From an uncultured Lactobacillus sp. (GTDB taxonomy: Bacteria > Bacillota > Bacilli > Lactobacillales > Lactobacillaceae), in assembly GCA_946487795.1 (NCBI GenBank), contig CAMLUN010000001.1, positions 26,430-90,429 of the forward strand: a DNA stretch of 64,000 nt, in the 5' to 3' direction. This document shows, in pieces, positions 61,590 through 64,000 of the stretch (the first letter of the stretch is position 1; the number at the start of each line of letters is the position of its first letter). The translations under genes were made by a program, and so were the position numbers. A model generated the notes under the pieces. The model did not search any database. It had not been told where the DNA came from and worked only from the letters and a program-made list of their open reading frames with translations.

Positions 61590-61685
61590 GACTTATTAAG
61601 GCAAATATTGTGAAATGTTTGTAAATATGAGGTGGAACCACGATGTACTCGTCCTCTAGGAGGTATCTCCTAGAGGATTTTTCTT
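61590..61685 (+). promoter_or_regulatory. Second, partial T-box (antiterminator and terminator only)
   Basis: AGGTGGAACCACGA (61630-61643) followed by a terminator (TCCTCTAGGAG with CTCCTAGAGGA and TTTTT) repeats the 3' half of a T-box. Only about 50 bases separate it from the first terminator, too few for a stem I or specifier. It lies directly before the transporter operon. The 467-base gap is filled by the two T-boxes. Confidence 0.75.
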
Positions 61686-61730
61686 TTCCTGTTATTTCTA
61701 TTAGTCAAGAATTTAAGGAGGCAATAGTAA

Positions 61731-62378
61731 ATGTCAATGCAATATATAAGTGAAATTCTACCTTCATTATTTCAAGGTGCTGCTCTTACATTACAGATTT
61801 TCTTCTGGACATTAGTTGGATCACTGCCATTAGGAATTTTGGTTAGCTTAGGACTTACTTCTAAAATTAAGCCTTTGAAGTGGGTGTTAGAAATTTATGT
61901 TTGGTTAATGCGGGGAACGCCTTTGCTACTTCAACTAATCTTTGTATTCTATGGGTTACCAATTATTGGCATTGTTTTTGAACGTTACGATGCCGCCCTA
62001 GTTGCTTTTATTTTGAACTATGCAGCTTATTTTGCTGAAATTTTCCGTGGTGGTTTCCAATCTGTTGATCAAGGTCAGTTTGAAGCAGCTCGTGTTTTAC
62101 GCCTAAGCTACTGGCAAACCCTTCGTAAAATTATCATTCCTCAGGTAATAAAAATTGTTATTCCATCAATTGGAAATGAAGTTATTAACTTAGTAAAAGA
62201 TTCATCGTTAGTTTACGTAATTGGTCTTGGTGATTTACTTCGAGCAGGAAACGTTGCAACTTCACGGGATGTCACACTTATTCCATTGATGTTAGTCGGA
62301 TTAATCTATTTGATCCTTGTAGGAATTTGTACATTAATTCTACGGCAAGTTGAAAAATGTTATGCATACTTCAAGTAA
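61731..62378 (+). CDS. Amino-acid ABC transporter permease, probably histidine
   Basis: This 215-residue HisM/GlnP-type permease has about five spans and the ATPase-contact EAA loop (FEAARVLRLSYWQTLRKIIIP). The N-terminal WLMRGTPLLLQLIFVFYGLP is the family signature. AAGGAGG precedes the ATG. It is the first gene of a permease-ATPase-binding protein operon. Histidine as substrate is inferred from the CAC specifier; this resembles the HisXYZ transporters predicted by T-box analysis in lactobacilli. Confidence 0.88.
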   Translation: MSMQYISEILPSLFQGAALTLQIFFWTLVGSLPLGILVSLGLTSKIKPLKWVLEIYVWLMRGTPLLLQLIFVFYGLPIIGIVFERYDAALVAFILNYAAYFAEIFRGGFQSVDQGQFEAARVLRLSYWQTLRKIIIPQVIKIVIPSIGNEVINLVKDSSLVYVIGLGDLLRAGNVATSRDVTLIPLMLVGLIYLILVGICTLILRQVEKCYAYFK

Positions 62379-62392
62379 AGGAGGGAATCTAA

Positions 62393-63043
62393 ATGTTAGA
62401 AGTTCGAGATTTAAAAAAGAGTTTTGGTGATCGGCAAATTTTAGATGGGGTTAATTTAACAGTTAAAGATGGTGAGATTCTTTGTATTGTTGGTCCATCA
62501 GGTGCTGGGAAAACGACCTTACTTCGTTGTATTACTGGACTGGAAACTCCCGATAGTGGTGAGTTTTTCATTAACGGTCGTCGCTTTGATCCTCAGGGAA
62601 CAGATGCAGCTGACCGAGTAATCGGTGTGGTTTTTCAAGACTTTAAGCTTTTCCCAAATCTTTCGGTAATGGAAAATATCACGTTAGCGCCGATGATGGT
62701 ATTGAAAAAGGATAAACAAGAAGCAATTGCTGAAGCGCAAAAACTGCTTGAAGAATTAGGGCTTAATACCAAAGGAAAATTGTACCCCTACCAACTTTCG
62801 GGTGGACAAAAGCAACGGGTTGCCATTGCTCGTGCATTAGCAATGAAGCCTAAAATTTTGTGCTATGATGAACCAACATCAGCGCTTGATCCAAACCTCC
62901 GAAAAGATGTGGCTAATATTATTTTGGGATTAAAGAAGGACGGAATGACTCAATTAATTGTTACTCACGATTTAGAATTTGCAGAAGATATTGCTGATGA
63001 TATTTTACGAGTACAACCACTGGATCAACGTCAGAATAAATAA
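62393..63043 (+). CDS. Amino-acid ABC transporter ATP-binding protein
   Basis: This 216-residue ATPase has Walker A GPSGAGKTT, Q-loop FQDFKLFPN, signature LSGGQKQRVAIARAL and Walker B ILCYDEPTSALD, closing with the H-loop VTHDLEFA. It is shorter than GlnQ by about 25 C-terminal residues. AAAGGAGGG precedes the ATG, 15 bases after the permease. Confidence 0.92.
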   Translation: MLEVRDLKKSFGDRQILDGVNLTVKDGEILCIVGPSGAGKTTLLRCITGLETPDSGEFFINGRRFDPQGTDAADRVIGVVFQDFKLFPNLSVMENITLAPMMVLKKDKQEAIAEAQKLLEELGLNTKGKLYPYQLSGGQKQRVAIARALAMKPKILCYDEPTSALDPNLRKDVANIILGLKKDGMTQLIVTHDLEFAEDIADDILRVQPLDQRQNK

Positions 63044-63060
63044 GGAGAGGAGAAATACTG

Positions 63061-63912
63061 ATGAAAAAAGCGAAAGCAATTTGGTTACTTATTTTGTTAG
63101 TAGTACCTGTTCTCCTTCTTAGTGGCTGTGAAAGTGTAACAAAGCGTGCTGATACGCAAGATACATGGAACCGGATTGAGCGCCGAAAAAGAGTAATTGT
63201 CGGCCTTGATGACAGTTTTGTTCCAATGGGTTTTCGCCAAAAGAATGGAAAACTAGTTGGTTATGACGTTGATCTTGCCCGGGCTGTTTTTAAGCAGTAT
63301 GGAATAAAAGTTGATTTTCAGCCAATTGATTGGTCAATGAAAGAGACTGAGTTAAAAAATGGTACGATTGACTTGTTATGGAATGGGTATTCTGTTAATC
63401 CTAGCCGTGCCAAAAAAGTTGCCTTTAGTCGTTACTATTTAGAGAATCGGCAGATATTAGTAACTAAAAAGAAGAGTAACATTAAAAATCTGAACGGGAT
63501 GACGGGCAAAACACTCGGGGTGCAGAATGGTTCAACGGGAGTAACCGTTTTGGATGAGAAGCCAAAGTTATTAAAGGATAAAATAAAGCACCATACACCA
63601 GTACTTTATGATACATTTCCTAATGCATTTATTGATTTAAATGCAAATCGAATTCAAGGAATTTTAATGGACGAGGTTTATGCTAATTACTATATTAAGC
63701 ACCAACCAAATAGTAATTCGTATCGCACTTATATTAGCAAAGAGCTGCCAATGGAACATTTTGCAGTGGGAATGCGAAAAGGTGACAAGACCTTAAAGAA
63801 GAAAATTAATCAAGGCTTAGGTAATTTGCAGAAAAATGGTGAATTACGGAAGCTTAATGAAAAATGGTTCGGTCAAGATAATAACTACTTGGGACCGGAT
63901 AACACTAAATAA
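63061..63912 (+). CDS. Amino-acid ABC transporter substrate-binding lipoprotein
   Basis: This 283-residue family 3 solute-binding protein begins with a lipoprotein signal (hydrophobic residues 7-20 and lipobox LLSGC, with lipidated Cys23). The mature part has RVIVGLDDSFVPMGFRQKNG split as RVIVGLDDSFVPMG and FRQKNG, GYDVDLARAVF and TLGVQNGSTG, typical of polar amino-acid binders. GGAGAGGAG precedes the ATG. It is the last gene of the T-box operon. Confidence 0.9.
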   Translation: MKKAKAIWLLILLVVPVLLLSGCESVTKRADTQDTWNRIERRKRVIVGLDDSFVPMGFRQKNGKLVGYDVDLARAVFKQYGIKVDFQPIDWSMKETELKNGTIDLLWNGYSVNPSRAKKVAFSRYYLENRQILVTKKKSNIKNLNGMTGKTLGVQNGSTGVTVLDEKPKLLKDKIKHHTPVLYDTFPNAFIDLNANRIQGILMDEVYANYYIKHQPNSNSYRTYISKELPMEHFAVGMRKGDKTLKKKINQGLGNLQKNGELRKLNEKWFGQDNNYLGPDNTK

Positions 63913-63950
63913 AAAGAGCAGGGACTTAGGAAATAGTCTCTGCCCTTTAT
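63912..63950 (+). terminator. Intrinsic terminator of the histidine transporter operon
   Basis: AAAGAGCAGGGACT pairs with AGTCTCTGCCCTTT with two wobble pairs. The next base, 63951, is the first base of a group II intron, so the natural T tract has been cut off after TTTAT. Confidence 0.8.
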
Positions 63951-64000
63951 GTGCGCCCGGCATGGGTATTAGCTAGGCGGTGAGAGTCCGCTATGGGCCG
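63951..64000 (+). mobile_element. 5' end of a bacterial group II intron
   Basis: The sequence begins GTGCGCCCGGCATGGGTA, the GUGCG 5' splice-site consensus of group II introns. It continues with the domain I pattern GGCGGTGAGAGTCCGCTATG familiar from intron relatives in Firmicutes. Only 50 bases are in the window; the reverse transcriptase/maturase frame would be downstream. It sits directly behind an intrinsic terminator, the target preferred by bacterial class C introns. Confidence 0.8.

Noticed and set aside
63951-64000. rRNA or tRNA fragment at the end of the window
   Set aside because: The GTGCG start and the GGTGAGAGTCCGC pattern fit group II intron domain I, not rRNA or tRNA.

Overview
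The window looks like chromosome of a low-GC Gram-positive lactobacillus, most probably Limosilactobacillus (Lactobacillus) reuteri. The grounds are strong AGGAGG-type ribosome sites, T-box and PyrR leaders, an AraR/CcpA-type arabinose locus, gene order (atp operon - murA - mbl - rodA; rarA - 6S RNA - usp; valS and folC flanking cyd), and a D-Ala-D-Ala ligase with Phe at position 258, the residue known from vancomycin-resistant L. reuteri. The species is inferred from memory of such genes, not from a search.

Layout. 1-4030: end of ptsI, a YibE/YibF membrane pair and a PyrR-attenuated uracil permease. 4030-10820: complete F1Fo ATP synthase operon atpBEFHAGDC with a cre-like site at its promoter. 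10870-17000: envelope genes (DUF1146, murA, mbl, yidD, DUF2969, rodA, gcvH-like, ddl). 17000-18430: a possible small RNA and a helix-turn-helix/TPR regulator. 18430-26680: L-arabinose locus araE-B-D-A, an acetyltransferase with an odd start codon, an aldo/keto reductase and araR, with two AraR-type operators and a cre site at the araE promoter. 26690-31730: usp, a small membrane protein, 6S RNA (Lacto-usp motif), rarA, a YueI-like gene, small membrane proteins, a VOC protein and a 111-bp palindromic element. 31726-40220: yaaA and an acid-tolerance region with oxc (in-frame stop), frc (frameshift), an NCS2 permease, intact gadB and a frameshifted gadC. 40500-46000: rpsD with a structured leader, ezrA, a cysteine desulfurase and thiI. 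46000-56540: valS with its T-box, cydABCD and a type II NADH dehydrogenase. 56585-61263: folC, radC, mreBCD. 61264-64000: a T-box leader with His specifier and a second half T-box, controlling a three-gene amino-acid (probably histidine) ABC transporter, and then the first 50 bases of a group II intron placed directly behind that operon's terminator.

How it works together. Most of the window is core metabolism, envelope growth and respiration. ATP synthase, cytochrome bd and NDH-2 are energy modules. MurA, Ddl, RodA, Mbl and MreBCD make and shape the wall, with D-lactate-ended precursors inferred from Ddl. The accessory part is the oxalate and glutamate acid-tolerance region, where three separate lesions suggest gene decay in this strain, or possibly switching in the case of gadC. 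The most unusual regulatory structures are the tandem T-box, the palindromic element at 30173-30283, the candidate RNA upstream of the TPR regulator, and the intron insertion. I saw no CRISPR array, prophage or complete insertion sequence.
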